Origin: Luteimonas arsenica
GTDB lineage: Bacteria > Pseudomonadota > Gammaproteobacteria > Xanthomonadales > Xanthomonadaceae
DNA length: 64,000 nucleotides
Assembly: GCF_004352825.1 (NCBI RefSeq)
Contig: NZ_SJRW01000001.1
Coordinates: 434,001 to 498,000 of the forward strand
Direction: 5' to 3'
Shown: piece by piece, positions 54,207 through 62,464 of the stretch
Layout: each line of letters begins with the position of its first letter
Position numbering within the stretch: position 1 is the stretch's first letter
Program-made: the position numbers and the translations under genes
Notes under the pieces: model-generated
Databases searched by the model: none
What the model was told of the DNA's origin: nothing
Seen by the model: the letters and a program-made list of their open reading frames with translations, nothing else

Positions 54207-54956
54207 TTGGCCAGGGCCGGTTCCAGCGACGAGATCCGTCTGCACGGCATCAACGCCGTGCAGGCCGTGTTCGCGCGCCGCCCGGAGGCGATCCGCAAGC
54301 TCTACCTCGCCGAAGCGCTGATCCCGCGCCTGCAACCGCTGCTGAAATGGTGCGTGGCCCATCGCGTCGGCTACCGCGTGGTCGATGAGGACGACCTGCG
54401 CAAGCTTGCCGCCAGCAGCCACCATGAGGGCGTGGTCGCCGACGTGCTGCGCGAGGCGCCGCAGGCGCTGACCGCCTGGCTGCGCGACCTCGGCGAAGGC
54501 GCGGCCTGCGCGCTGTGGCTGGATGGCGTCGGCAACCCGCACAACCTCGGCGCCATCCTGCGCTCGGCCGCGAACTTCGGCGCCGCGGTGCTGCTGCCCA
54601 AGCATTCGCCGCTGCAGCTGTCGGGCGCCGCCGCGCGCGTGGCCGAAGGCGGCGCCGAAGCGGTGCCGCTGGTGCGCCTGGGCCGCGAGGACAACGCCAT
54701 CGCCCAGCTGCGCGGCGCCGGCTTCGGCCTGGCCGCGACCGTGGTGCGTGGCGGCGACGACGCTTTCGCGGCAGCGTTGCCGCAGCGCCTGGTCTACGTC
54801 CTGGGCCACGAAGGCGAGGGCATGTCACCGGCACTCGCCGAGGCCTGCGACCTGCAGCTGTCGATTCCCGGCACCGGCGCGGTAGAAAGCCTCAATGTTG
54901 CCGCGGCGACTGCCGTGCTGCTCGCCCGCTGGTGGCAGGCGGCGCGCGCTTCGTAG
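54207..54956 (+). CDS. rlmB: SPOUT-family 23S rRNA Gm2251 methyltransferase (RlmB/TrmH-like)
   Basis: 249 residues from TTG, with GGAAGG about ten bases before. The N-terminal L30e-like substrate-binding domain (LHGINAVQAVFARRPEAIRKLYLA) precedes the knotted SPOUT domain. Its three motifs are NPHNLGAILRSAANFG, LGHEGEGM and IPGTGAVESLNVAAATAV, which form the SAM site. The domain pair favours RlmB over tRNA TrmH; the exact target base is not proven. Close to the symporter gene, perhaps by chance. Confidence 0.85.
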   Translation: MARAGSSDEIRLHGINAVQAVFARRPEAIRKLYLAEALIPRLQPLLKWCVAHRVGYRVVDEDDLRKLAASSHHEGVVADVLREAPQALTAWLRDLGEGAACALWLDGVGNPHNLGAILRSAANFGAAVLLPKHSPLQLSGAAARVAEGGAEAVPLVRLGREDNAIAQLRGAGFGLAATVVRGGDDAFAAALPQRLVYVLGHEGEGMSPALAEACDLQLSIPGTGAVESLNVAAATAVLLARWWQAARAS

Positions 54957-54973
54957 GCGTCGCAGCGGGGAAA

Positions 54974-55020
54974 AGCGGTTGCCACGGATCTACGCGGATT
55001 CGCCGCGGATTTTCACGGGT
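54974..55020. repeat. Degenerate half-copy of the inverted-repeat element
   Basis: GGTTGCCACGGATCTACGCGG and the bases after it repeat the left-arm pattern (TTGCCACGGAT plus CGCGGAT units) of the element beginning at 55028, but with more changes and no partner arm of its own. Confidence 0.65.
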
Positions 55021-55027
55021 AGAGCAA

Positions 55028-55226
55028 GGGCTTTTGCCACGGATGACGCGGATTGCGCGGATCTACACGGATCTGTCTGCGGCCACGATCCACATCAGGC
55101 GCTGTACAAGCTTTTTCCAAGAATGGCCTCTGGCGAGTTGGCTGGATGGGCTTCGGGCCACGATCCTGCCTCGGCTAGATCCGTGTAAATCCGCGCAATC
55201 CGCGTAAATCCGTGGCAAAAAAGCCC
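55028..55226. repeat. Inverted-repeat element, copy B
   Basis: About 199 bp. The left arm 55028-55074 and right arm 55177-55226 are reverse complements with few differences: GGGCTTTTGCCACGGAT, then CGCGGAT units ending in ACACGGATCT. The centre (about 100 bases) has no gene. It shares the arms and the CCTCGGC-x-AGATCCG junction with copy A at 35125. Like copy A it lies between converging genes (rlmB and the M28 peptidase). Confidence 0.9.
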
Positions 55227-55237
55227 TTCCCGCCAGG

Positions 55238-56671
55238 TCACGGCACCGCGACTGGCGCACTGCCGAAGTTGCCTTCGGCATCCGCGGCCAGGTAGGCGAA
55301 CACCGCGTAGGCCGCCGCGTTCTGTGCCAGCGCCGCGGGGTCGATCTTGTCCAGGGTGTCGTCGGGCGTGTGGTGCAGGTCGAAGTAGTCGGTGCCGTCC
55401 TGGCCCAGCCAGGCCCAGGTGGCGCCCTTGGCCGCGATCGCGATCACGTCCGGCCCCGGGCCGCCTTCGCCGGGCATGTGTTCGATGCCCAGCGGCGCCA
55501 GTGCCTCGGCGATGCGCGCTTCGGCCGCCTTGGCGTGTGCCGGCGCGCTGGTGCTGAAACCGTAGATGCGGCCGGCGCCGAAGTCGCTCTCGGCCACCAG
55601 CTGGTGGCGGGCGGCATCGGCGCCATGCGCCGCGGCGTAGGCGTTGCCGCCGTGCAGGCCCTGCTCCTCGTTGGCGAAGGCGACCACGCGGATGCTGCGT
55701 GCGGGGCGCCGCTCCAGCGCGGCGATGTGCACGGCCGCGGACAGGGTGATGCCGATGCCCGCGGCATCGTCGATCGCGCCGGTGCCCAGGTCCCAGGAAT
55801 CGAGGTGCGCGCCGATCAGCACCACTTCGTCCGGAAGGCGGGCGCCGGTCATCTCGCCGATCACGTTCTGCGAGGTGTATTCGCCGTCCCAGCCACAGTC
55901 CAGCGCCAGGCGCAGGCGCACGGGGCCGCGCGCGAGCAGGCGCGCGAGCTGGTCGGCGTCGGGCACGGCCAGCGCCGCCGAAGGCACCGGCGCCAGGCCC
56001 TCGTCGAAGCGGGTGATGCCGGTGTGGGGGTTGCGGTGCGAGTCGGTGCCCGCCGAACGCATCACGAAGCCGATGGCGCCTGCGCGGATCGCCGCCGAAG
56101 GGCCGCGGCTGCGCACGCGCGAGCCGGGTCCGTAGCCGCTGCCGTCGCGGGCGCGCTCCATGCGGTAATCGACGAAGGCGATCTTCCCGGCCAGCGAGCC
56201 CACGGGCGCGGCCTCCAGCGCGGCAAGATCGGCGAAGCGCACGACCTCGGCCTCGACCGTGCCGCCGGGGCTGCCGCCGAGCGCGGTCAGGGCCAGCGGT
56301 TGCGCGTTCGCGCCCAGCACTTCGGCGGACTCGCTGCGGCGGATCCATTTCGGAAAGGTCACCGGCTCCGTCCACACCCGGTCGAAGCCGAGCTCGGCGA
56401 ACTTCGCCTTCGCCCACTCGACCGCGCGCGCATCGGCCTCGCTGCCGGCCAGGCGCGGGCCGATCTCGGTGGTCAGCGATTCGGTGATGTCCCAAGCCAG
56501 ACTGCTGGCCAGCGCGGTCTCGCGCAGCCGGGCGGCGACGGCCAGCGAGGCGTCGCTCATGCGGGTTTCGGCGGTGGCCGGTGCGGCGGCTGCGGCCGCG
56601 TCGGTGGCAGAGGCTGCGGGGACGGTGACGGCGGCGATCGCCGCGGCGAGCAACATCGGGACCAGGCGCAT
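55238..56671 (-). CDS. Secreted M28-family metallopeptidase with PA-type insert
   Basis: 477 residues. A signal peptide (MRLVPMLLAAAIAAVTVPAASA) leads in; the start at 56671 was preferred over one 23 codons earlier. A protease-associated-like insert lies at about 120-260. The M28 zinc site is visible: GAHLDSWDLGTGAIDDAAG (His and Asp near 305-320), ANEEQGLHG with the catalytic Glu and a Glu ligand, ESDFG and DLHHTPDD. It is probably a periplasmic or secreted aminopeptidase. Convergent with rlmB across copy B of the repeat. Confidence 0.9.
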   Translation of the reverse strand: MRLVPMLLAAAIAAVTVPAASATDAAAAAAPATAETRMSDASLAVAARLRETALASSLAWDITESLTTEIGPRLAGSEADARAVEWAKAKFAELGFDRVWTEPVTFPKWIRRSESAEVLGANAQPLALTALGGSPGGTVEAEVVRFADLAALEAAPVGSLAGKIAFVDYRMERARDGSGYGPGSRVRSRGPSAAIRAGAIGFVMRSAGTDSHRNPHTGITRFDEGLAPVPSAALAVPDADQLARLLARGPVRLRLALDCGWDGEYTSQNVIGEMTGARLPDEVVLIGAHLDSWDLGTGAIDDAAGIGITLSAAVHIAALERRPARSIRVVAFANEEQGLHGGNAYAAAHGADAARHQLVAESDFGAGRIYGFSTSAPAHAKAAEARIAEALAPLGIEHMPGEGGPGPDVIAIAAKGATWAWLGQDGTDYFDLHHTPDDTLDKIDPAALAQNAAAYAVFAYLAADAEGNFGSAPVAVP

Positions 56672-56763
56672 GGTGCTCCGGCGCGGAAAAGGACGGGGCC
56701 GCAGCTTAGCAAGCCGCGGCCCAGTGCCCATGTGCGACAAGTCCCGACCGGCGGGACGGCGCC

Positions 56764-57174
56764 TCAGCGCTTCAGCGAGTCGCGGATCTCGCGCAGCAGC
56801 AGCACGTCCTCCGGCGGCGCTTCCGGCGCTGCGGGTTCTTCCTGCTTGCGGCTCATGCGGTTGATCGCCTTGACCACCATGAAGATCGCGAAGGCCACAA
56901 TGATGAACTGGATCAGTGCGTTGATGAACTCGCCGTAGCCGATCACCACCGCGGGCACGGCTTCGCCGGCGGCATCGACGCTGGCTTCCTTGAGGGTGAT
57001 GGCCAGGTTGGAGAAGTCGACCCCGCCGATGAGCAGGCCGATCGGCGGCATGATCACGTTGTCGACCAGCACGGACACGATCTTGCCGAAGGCGGCACCG
57101 ATGACCACGCCGACGGCGAGGTCGATGACGTTGCCGCGCATTGCGAATTCCTTGAACTCACTCATCATGCCCAT
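56764..57174 (-). CDS. mscL: Large-conductance mechanosensitive channel
   Basis: 136 residues. [21 protein letters not shown] and [15 protein letters not shown] give the first helix and the pore region. The second helix (about 82-105) leads to a C-terminal helix ending in [11 protein letters not shown] pentamer in the inner membrane opens on osmotic down-shock. The first three Met (1, 3 and 4) leave the exact start open. A GGGAGA site precedes the first. Confidence 0.97.
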   Translation of the reverse strand: MGMMSEFKEFAMRGNVIDLAVGVVIGAAFGKIVSVLVDNVIMPPIGLLIGGVDFSNLAITLKEASVDAAGEAVPAVVIGYGEFINALIQFIIVAFAIFMVVKAINRMSRKQEEPAAPEAPPEDVLLLREIRDSLKR

Positions 57175-57209
57175 CGCGATCTCCCTGGTTGTGGATGGTG
57201 TGGCGGCTG

Positions 57210-57926
<717 letters not shown>

Positions 57927-57957
57927 GGAAGGCTCCAGGAGGGGGTGAGCGTCAGGC

Positions 57958-58248
57958 TCAGTGGGGCAGGGAGTGCGCCGGCTTGTCGACCACGCGGTAC
58001 TCGGCATCGACCACCCGGCCTGCGTGCGGCGCGGGGCGACGGCGCAGCAGGCGGCGCACCAGGCCGATCGCCAGCATCGCCGTGCCGATCACCACGCCGA
58101 ACACCAGCAGCACCGCCAGCAGGGCCAGGCCGAGCAGGCCCACGGCCAGGCGCAGCAGCGGATGCCGGGGCTTGCGCGGCGCGAACACGGCGCCGAGCTG
58201 GCTGGCATCGAAACGGGCATGGAAGCTGCGGAAGGTGCGGTTGATCAT
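57958..58248 (-). CDS. Small membrane protein, unrecognised
   Basis: 96 residues. The basic N-terminus MINRTFRSFHARFD leads to one long hydrophobic stretch at about 31-64, perhaps two helices packed closely, then an Arg run RRLLRRRP and a polar tail with VVDAEYRVVDKP. I do not recognise it. It is the first of a leftward series (this gene, FAH-family, mscL) and is divergent from the Rieske gene, 50 bases apart. Confidence 0.65.
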   Translation of the reverse strand: MINRTFRSFHARFDASQLGAVFAPRKPRHPLLRLAVGLLGLALLAVLLVFGVVIGTAMLAIGLVRRLLRRRPAPHAGRVVDAEYRVVDKPAHSLPH

Positions 58249-58298
58249 GGGGTGGTGCCAGAATGTGAAATCTTGGTGATGAAGCGAGTATCGGGCCG

Positions 58299-58673
58299 AT
58301 GGCGCCGGAAGATGTAAGTGAAGCGTTAACCCAGGCCGCTGGCGCGCCGCTGCTGGCGCTCGACGCGCTTGCGCCGGGCGCCTTCGCCGAGGTCGAGGGC
58401 CTGGTCGAGGGCGAAGCCGAATCACTGGTCCTCCATCGCGACGCCGCCGGTGATGTCCGCGCCTGGCTCAACGTCTGCCCGCACGCCGGCCGCCGCCTGG
58501 ACTGGGCGCCGGGGCAGTTCCTGGTGTCGAAGGAAGGGCTGCTGGTGTGCGCGGTGCACGGCGCCAGCTTCGAGACCGTGGGGGGCGTGTGCGAGGCCGG
58601 TCCCTGCCGCGGCGAAGCCCTGCGCGCGGTCCCGGTCGAGGTCCGCGACGGCGCGGTCTGGCTGGCCGGCTGA
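58299..58673 (+). CDS. Rieske 2Fe-2S domain protein
   Basis: 124 residues. The cluster ligands are all present: C60-x-H62 in NVCPH and C84-x2-H87 in CAVHG, 21 residues apart. No membrane segment or other domain is attached, so this is a soluble small Rieske protein of ferredoxin type, as in dioxygenase or nitrite-reductase small subunits. No oxygenase partner is next to it. Its redox partner is unknown. Confidence 0.85.
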   Translation: MAPEDVSEALTQAAGAPLLALDALAPGAFAEVEGLVEGEAESLVLHRDAAGDVRAWLNVCPHAGRRLDWAPGQFLVSKEGLLVCAVHGASFETVGGVCEAGPCRGEALRAVPVEVRDGAVWLAG

Positions 58674-58685
58674 CGGCTGCGGCCG

Positions 58686-60527
58686 TCAGAAGATCAGGTT
58701 CACCATTCCCACCACCACCAGCAGGTAGGCGATCGACAGCGCCGAGCCCACGCGCCAGAGGTCGCGCGCGGAGTAGTCGGCCGGGCCGGTGATCATCGAC
58801 ACCACCGGGTTGGACGCCGTGACCATGTTGTTGGACGCGGCCAGCGCCACGATCAGCGCGAAGGCGGTCGGGTCGCCGCCGGCGGCCAGGGCCAGGTTGA
58901 TCGCCAGCGGCACCATCACGATGGTCGCGCCGACGTGGCTGATCACCAGCGAGAACACCGAGGTCAGCGCGGCCATGGCGAACTGCAGCAGCCACACCGG
59001 CACCCCGTCGGGCAGTTCCTCGACGGTGTGGCCGGCGATCCAGGCCGCCGCGCCGCTGGTGTCCATGGCCCAGCCCAGCGGGATCAGGCAGGCCATCAGG
59101 AACACCGTCTTCCAGCTGATCGCCGAATAGGCCTCGTCCATCTTCAGCACGCCGCAGACCAGCATGCCGGCCACGCCGGTCATCAGCGCGATCGAGGTCG
59201 GCAGGTCCGAGCCCAGCGCCACCAGGATGGTGACCGCGAAGATCGCCATCGCCACCTTGAACTTGTGCGGCCGCTGCTCGCCCTTGGGGTAGTCGGTGAC
59301 CACCACGAAGTCACGCTTGGCCGCGGTCTGCGCCAGATCCTGCCAGATGCTGTGCAGCACCAGCATGTCGCCGGCGCGCAGCGGCATGTTGCGGACGTCG
59401 TCGCGCAGCACTTCCTTGTCACGGTTCACCGCCAGCAGGCTGATGCCGTAGTTCTTGCGCAGCGACAGCTCGGCCGCGCTCTTGCCGATGAACTTCGAGG
59501 TCGGCGGCACCACGGCCTCGGAAATGCCGGCGCGGCTGGGGTTGAACAGGTCACCGAACTCGCGCAGCCGCGCCGTCATGCGCAGCATGTTGTTCTGGGC
59601 GAAGTCGGCGACCTGCTGCCGTGGGCCCATCGCGCCGATCACGCTGCCGACCCAGATGCGGGCGTCGCCCGGCGGTGCCAGCCGCGAATCGTTGCCGGTC
59701 TTGAGCGCCAGCAGCAGCGGCGCGCCGTGCACGTTCTCGGCCTCGCCCAGCGCCATGCCCACCAGCGGGCTGTCGGCGCTGACAGTGAGCTCGAAGACGT
59801 CGCCTTCGATGCCGTAGGCGCGGGCGAAGTAGCTCTGGGTGCGCGCCGGGGTCACGCTGCCGTCGCTCTCGCCGCCGCCGCCCAGCAGCCGGTCGCCGAA
59901 GAAGTGGAAGTAGGCCAGCGCGATCACCAGCAGCGTCAGGCCGATCGGCAGCGGCGCGAACATCGGCAGCGGCTCGAGCGTGGCCACGCCCGAGGGCAGG
60001 TTGGCGTTGGCCGCCACCAGCAGGTCGTTGAGCAGGATCAGCGGCGAGTTGCCGACCATGGTCAGCGAGCCGCCCATGATGATCGCGGCGCAGATCGGCA
60101 GCAGGAAGCGCGACAGGCGCAGGCCGGTACGCGAGGCCAGGCGCGAAGCCACCGGCAGGTACAGCGCCATCACCGAGGGGTTCTGCATGAAGGAGGAGTT
60201 GAGGCCGGCCACCGCCGAGGTGTAGAGCAGCAGCCGCTTTTCCATGCCCTTGGACCGGCGCAGCAGCCAGGCCGCCAGGCGGTTGAGCGCGCCGGTGCGG
60301 TCCAGGCCCATGCCCAGGATCATGGTCGCGATGATGCTGATCACCGCGTTCGACGAGAAGCCGTTGAAGATGTCCTCGGGCGCGACCAGGCCGGTCAGGC
60401 CCAGCACCACCAGCACCACCAGGGCGACGAGGTCGGCGCGCACGCGCTCGAACAGGAACAGCACCATCACCAGCGCGACCAGCCCGAGCACGAGCGTCAT
60501 GTCGGTGGTGAGTGCAAGCGTGTCCAT
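58686..60527 (-). CDS. SLC13/DASS-type transporter with central TrkA-C-like domains
   Basis: 613 residues. Membrane helices occur at about 8-215 and 425-613. Between them (about 235-410) lie two regulatory RCK-C/TrkA-C-like domains; FELTVSADSPLVGMALGE opens the first and GISEAVVPPTSKFIGKSAAELSLR the second. SNAVISIIATM near 58 and NNMVTASNPVV near 570 resemble the paired SNT-type motifs of the family. It probably moves an anion (sulfate or dicarboxylate) or a metal; which is not clear. Last gene behind thiS-thiG-trmB, nine bases after trmB. Confidence 0.85.
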   Translation of the reverse strand: MDTLALTTDMTLVLGLVALVMVLFLFERVRADLVALVVLVVLGLTGLVAPEDIFNGFSSNAVISIIATMILGMGLDRTGALNRLAAWLLRRSKGMEKRLLLYTSAVAGLNSSFMQNPSVMALYLPVASRLASRTGLRLSRFLLPICAAIIMGGSLTMVGNSPLILLNDLLVAANANLPSGVATLEPLPMFAPLPIGLTLLVIALAYFHFFGDRLLGGGGESDGSVTPARTQSYFARAYGIEGDVFELTVSADSPLVGMALGEAENVHGAPLLLALKTGNDSRLAPPGDARIWVGSVIGAMGPRQQVADFAQNNMLRMTARLREFGDLFNPSRAGISEAVVPPTSKFIGKSAAELSLRKNYGISLLAVNRDKEVLRDDVRNMPLRAGDMLVLHSIWQDLAQTAAKRDFVVVTDYPKGEQRPHKFKVAMAIFAVTILVALGSDLPTSIALMTGVAGMLVCGVLKMDEAYSAISWKTVFLMACLIPLGWAMDTSGAAAWIAGHTVEELPDGVPVWLLQFAMAALTSVFSLVISHVGATIVMVPLAINLALAAGGDPTAFALIVALAASNNMVTASNPVVSMITGPADYSARDLWRVGSALSIAYLLVVVGMVNLIF

Positions 60528-60536
60528 GTCCTGCGC

Positions 60537-61277
60537 CTAGTCCCCCGTCCTGTCGTAGAGCAGGTCCCAGACCCCGTGCCCGAGCCGTTGGCCGCGGCTC
60601 TCGAAGTGGGTCTGTGGACGCCAGTCCGGCCGCGGCACCTGGCCGCGCGGACCGGCGCGGTTGGCGATTCCGGGCGTGGCGTCGAGCACGTCCCACATCT
60701 GCTCGGCATAGTCCTGCCAATCGGTGGCGAGGTGCAAGCGGCCATCGGGCGCGAGCTTGCGCACCAGCAGCGCGGCGAACTCCGGGTTCACCAGCCGGCG
60801 CTTGTTGTGGCGCTTCTTGTGCCAGGGATCGGGGAAGTAGATGCGCACTTCGTCGAGGCTGGCATCGGCGACTTCGTTCTCCAGCACTTCCACCGCGTCG
60901 TGGTGGTAGAGACGGACGTGGTCGCTGCCATCTTCGGCGAGTGCGTTGAGCAGGCGGCCGACGCCGGGGGCATGGACCTCGATGCCGATGTGGTCGCGGC
61001 CCGGGTCACGCGCGGCCGAGTAGCGCAGCGCTTCGCCGTTGCCGAAGCCGATCTCGAGGATCCGCGGCGCGCTGCGCCCGAAGGCGGCGTCGAAGTCGCG
61101 CGGCGTGCCCGCGTAGTCCAGGCCGAAGCGCGGCCACAGCGCGTCGAAGGCGCGCTGCTGGGCCGGCGTGAAGCGGCCCTGGCGCAGCACGAAGCTGCGC
61201 ACGCGGCGGTGCCCGTCCTCGACGGTGAAGGGCTTGGGCGGTGCCTTCGATCCCGGACTGGAGAACGGGTCGGTCAT
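60537..61277 (-). CDS. trmB: tRNA (guanine-N7-)-methyltransferase
   Basis: 246 residues. [16 protein letters not shown] is the SAM-binding motif; [21 protein letters not shown] is the TrmB signature with catalytic Asp (quoted in part). It methylates G46 of tRNAs. Its ATG overlaps the thiG stop by one base (TGATG), so translation is coupled to thiG. Confidence 0.96.
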   Translation of the reverse strand: MTDPFSSPGSKAPPKPFTVEDGHRRVRSFVLRQGRFTPAQQRAFDALWPRFGLDYAGTPRDFDAAFGRSAPRILEIGFGNGEALRYSAARDPGRDHIGIEVHAPGVGRLLNALAEDGSDHVRLYHHDAVEVLENEVADASLDEVRIYFPDPWHKKRHNKRRLVNPEFAALLVRKLAPDGRLHLATDWQDYAEQMWDVLDATPGIANRAGPRGQVPRPDWRPQTHFESRGQRLGHGVWDLLYDRTGD

Positions 61278-62077
61278 CAGCCGACCAGGCCGTCCACCGG
61301 GGAGGAGGCGCTGGCGTAGCGCTTGCGCGGGATGCGCCCGGCGCGGAAGGCGGCGCGGCCGGCCTCGACGGCGAGCTTCATCGCATGCGCCATCAGCACC
61401 GGCTCGCGGGCGCCGGCGATGGCGGTGTTCATCAGCACGCCGTCGCAGCCGAGCTCCATTGCGATCGCGGCGTCCGAGGCGGTGCCCACGCCGGCGTCGA
61501 CGATGATCGGCACCTTCGCGTTGTCGACGATCTCGAGCAGGTTCCAGCGGTTCTGGATGCCCAGGCCCGAGCCGATCGGCGCGGCCAGCGGCATCACCGC
61601 CACGCAGCCGATCTCCTCCAGGCGTTTGGCCAGGATCGGATCGTCGGAGGTGTAGACCATCACCTGGAAGCCGTCGGCGACCAGGGTCTCGGCGGCGGCC
61701 AGGGTCTGCACCACGTCCGGGAACAGGGTGCGCTGGTCGCCCAGCACTTCCAGCTTCACCAGCGAGTGGCCATCGAGCAGCTCGCGCGCGAGGCGGCAGG
61801 TGCGCACGGCCTCGTCGGCGGTGTAGCAGCCGGCGGTGTTGGGCAGGATGGTGTAGCGGTCGGGCGGCAGCACGTCGAGCAGGTTCGGCTCGCCCGGGTC
61901 CTGGCCGATGTTGGTTCGGCGGATGGCCACGGTGACGATCTCGGCGGCCGCGGCCTCGGTGGCCAGGCGGGTCTCTTCGAGGTCCTTGAACTTGCCGGTG
62001 CCGGTGAGCAGGCGGGAACGGTAGCGCTTGCCGGCGATGACGAGGGCGTCGTCGCCGAAGGTGTCTTGGCTGGTCAT
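61277..62077 (-). CDS. thiG: Thiazole synthase
   Basis: 266 residues. [12 protein letters not shown] near the start, TVAIRRTN, and LVKLEVLGD with the Schiff-base lysine near 105 are family signatures; a TIM barrel with phosphate loop [12 protein letters not shown] and [11 protein letters not shown] follows. It forms the thiazole phosphate part of thiamin from deoxyxylulose phosphate and ThiS thiocarboxylate. The start at 62077 was preferred over one six codons upstream. Confidence 0.96.
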   Translation of the reverse strand: MTSQDTFGDDALVIAGKRYRSRLLTGTGKFKDLEETRLATEAAAAEIVTVAIRRTNIGQDPGEPNLLDVLPPDRYTILPNTAGCYTADEAVRTCRLARELLDGHSLVKLEVLGDQRTLFPDVVQTLAAAETLVADGFQVMVYTSDDPILAKRLEEIGCVAVMPLAAPIGSGLGIQNRWNLLEIVDNAKVPIIVDAGVGTASDAAIAMELGCDGVLMNTAIAGAREPVLMAHAMKLAVEAGRAAFRAGRIPRKRYASASSPVDGLVG

Positions 62078-62104
62078 TGCGCCATTATTGCGCAACTTCG
62101 CGCT

Positions 62105-62305
62105 TCAGCCGCCCCCGAGCGCGTGCACGATCTCGATCCGGTCGCCGTCCTTCAGCGCGTGTTCGGCGTGCAGGCTGCGCGGCACGATGGCGCCGTTGAC
62201 CTCGACCGCGACCTTGCGCCCGGCCAGGTCCTTCGCTTCGAGCAGGGCGAGGACGGTGCAGGGGCCGGGAAGGGCCTGCGGCTCGCCGTTGAGGATGATG
62301 TCCAT
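62105..62305 (-). CDS. thiS: Sulfur carrier protein ThiS
   Basis: 66 residues with the ubiquitin-like fold and the required C-terminal Gly-Gly that is thiocarboxylated. NGEPQALPGPCTVLALLE at the N-terminus and RIEIVHALGGG at the end are typical. It supplies sulfur to ThiG, encoded 27 bases downstream. No thiamin riboswitch signature was recognised in the 159 bases upstream. Confidence 0.93.
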   Translation of the reverse strand: MDIILNGEPQALPGPCTVLALLEAKDLAGRKVAVEVNGAIVPRSLHAEHALKDGDRIEIVHALGGG

Positions 62306-62464
62306 GCCGGCATTGTCGCCCGGGGGCAGGGCGATTGCATGCCTGCGCGACCGTACGCGGCCATGCCGCACTGCACCTTGAGCGCATCCGCGACCGTATG
62401 GAACGATGCGCGGCCACGGTCCGGCACCCGCGCCGAGACACGACGTCCCCCCAGGAGCCCCCTG

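Noticed and set aside
48341..54298. A 1985-codon open frame on the minus strand
   Set aside because: It lies fully antisense to the RND operon and the symporter gene, is made of His/Arg/Gln/Gly-rich sequence with no domain, and is explained by high GC at third codon positions.
62306..62464. Thiamin riboswitch upstream of thiS
   Set aside because: The conserved thiamin-box sequences are absent on the minus strand.
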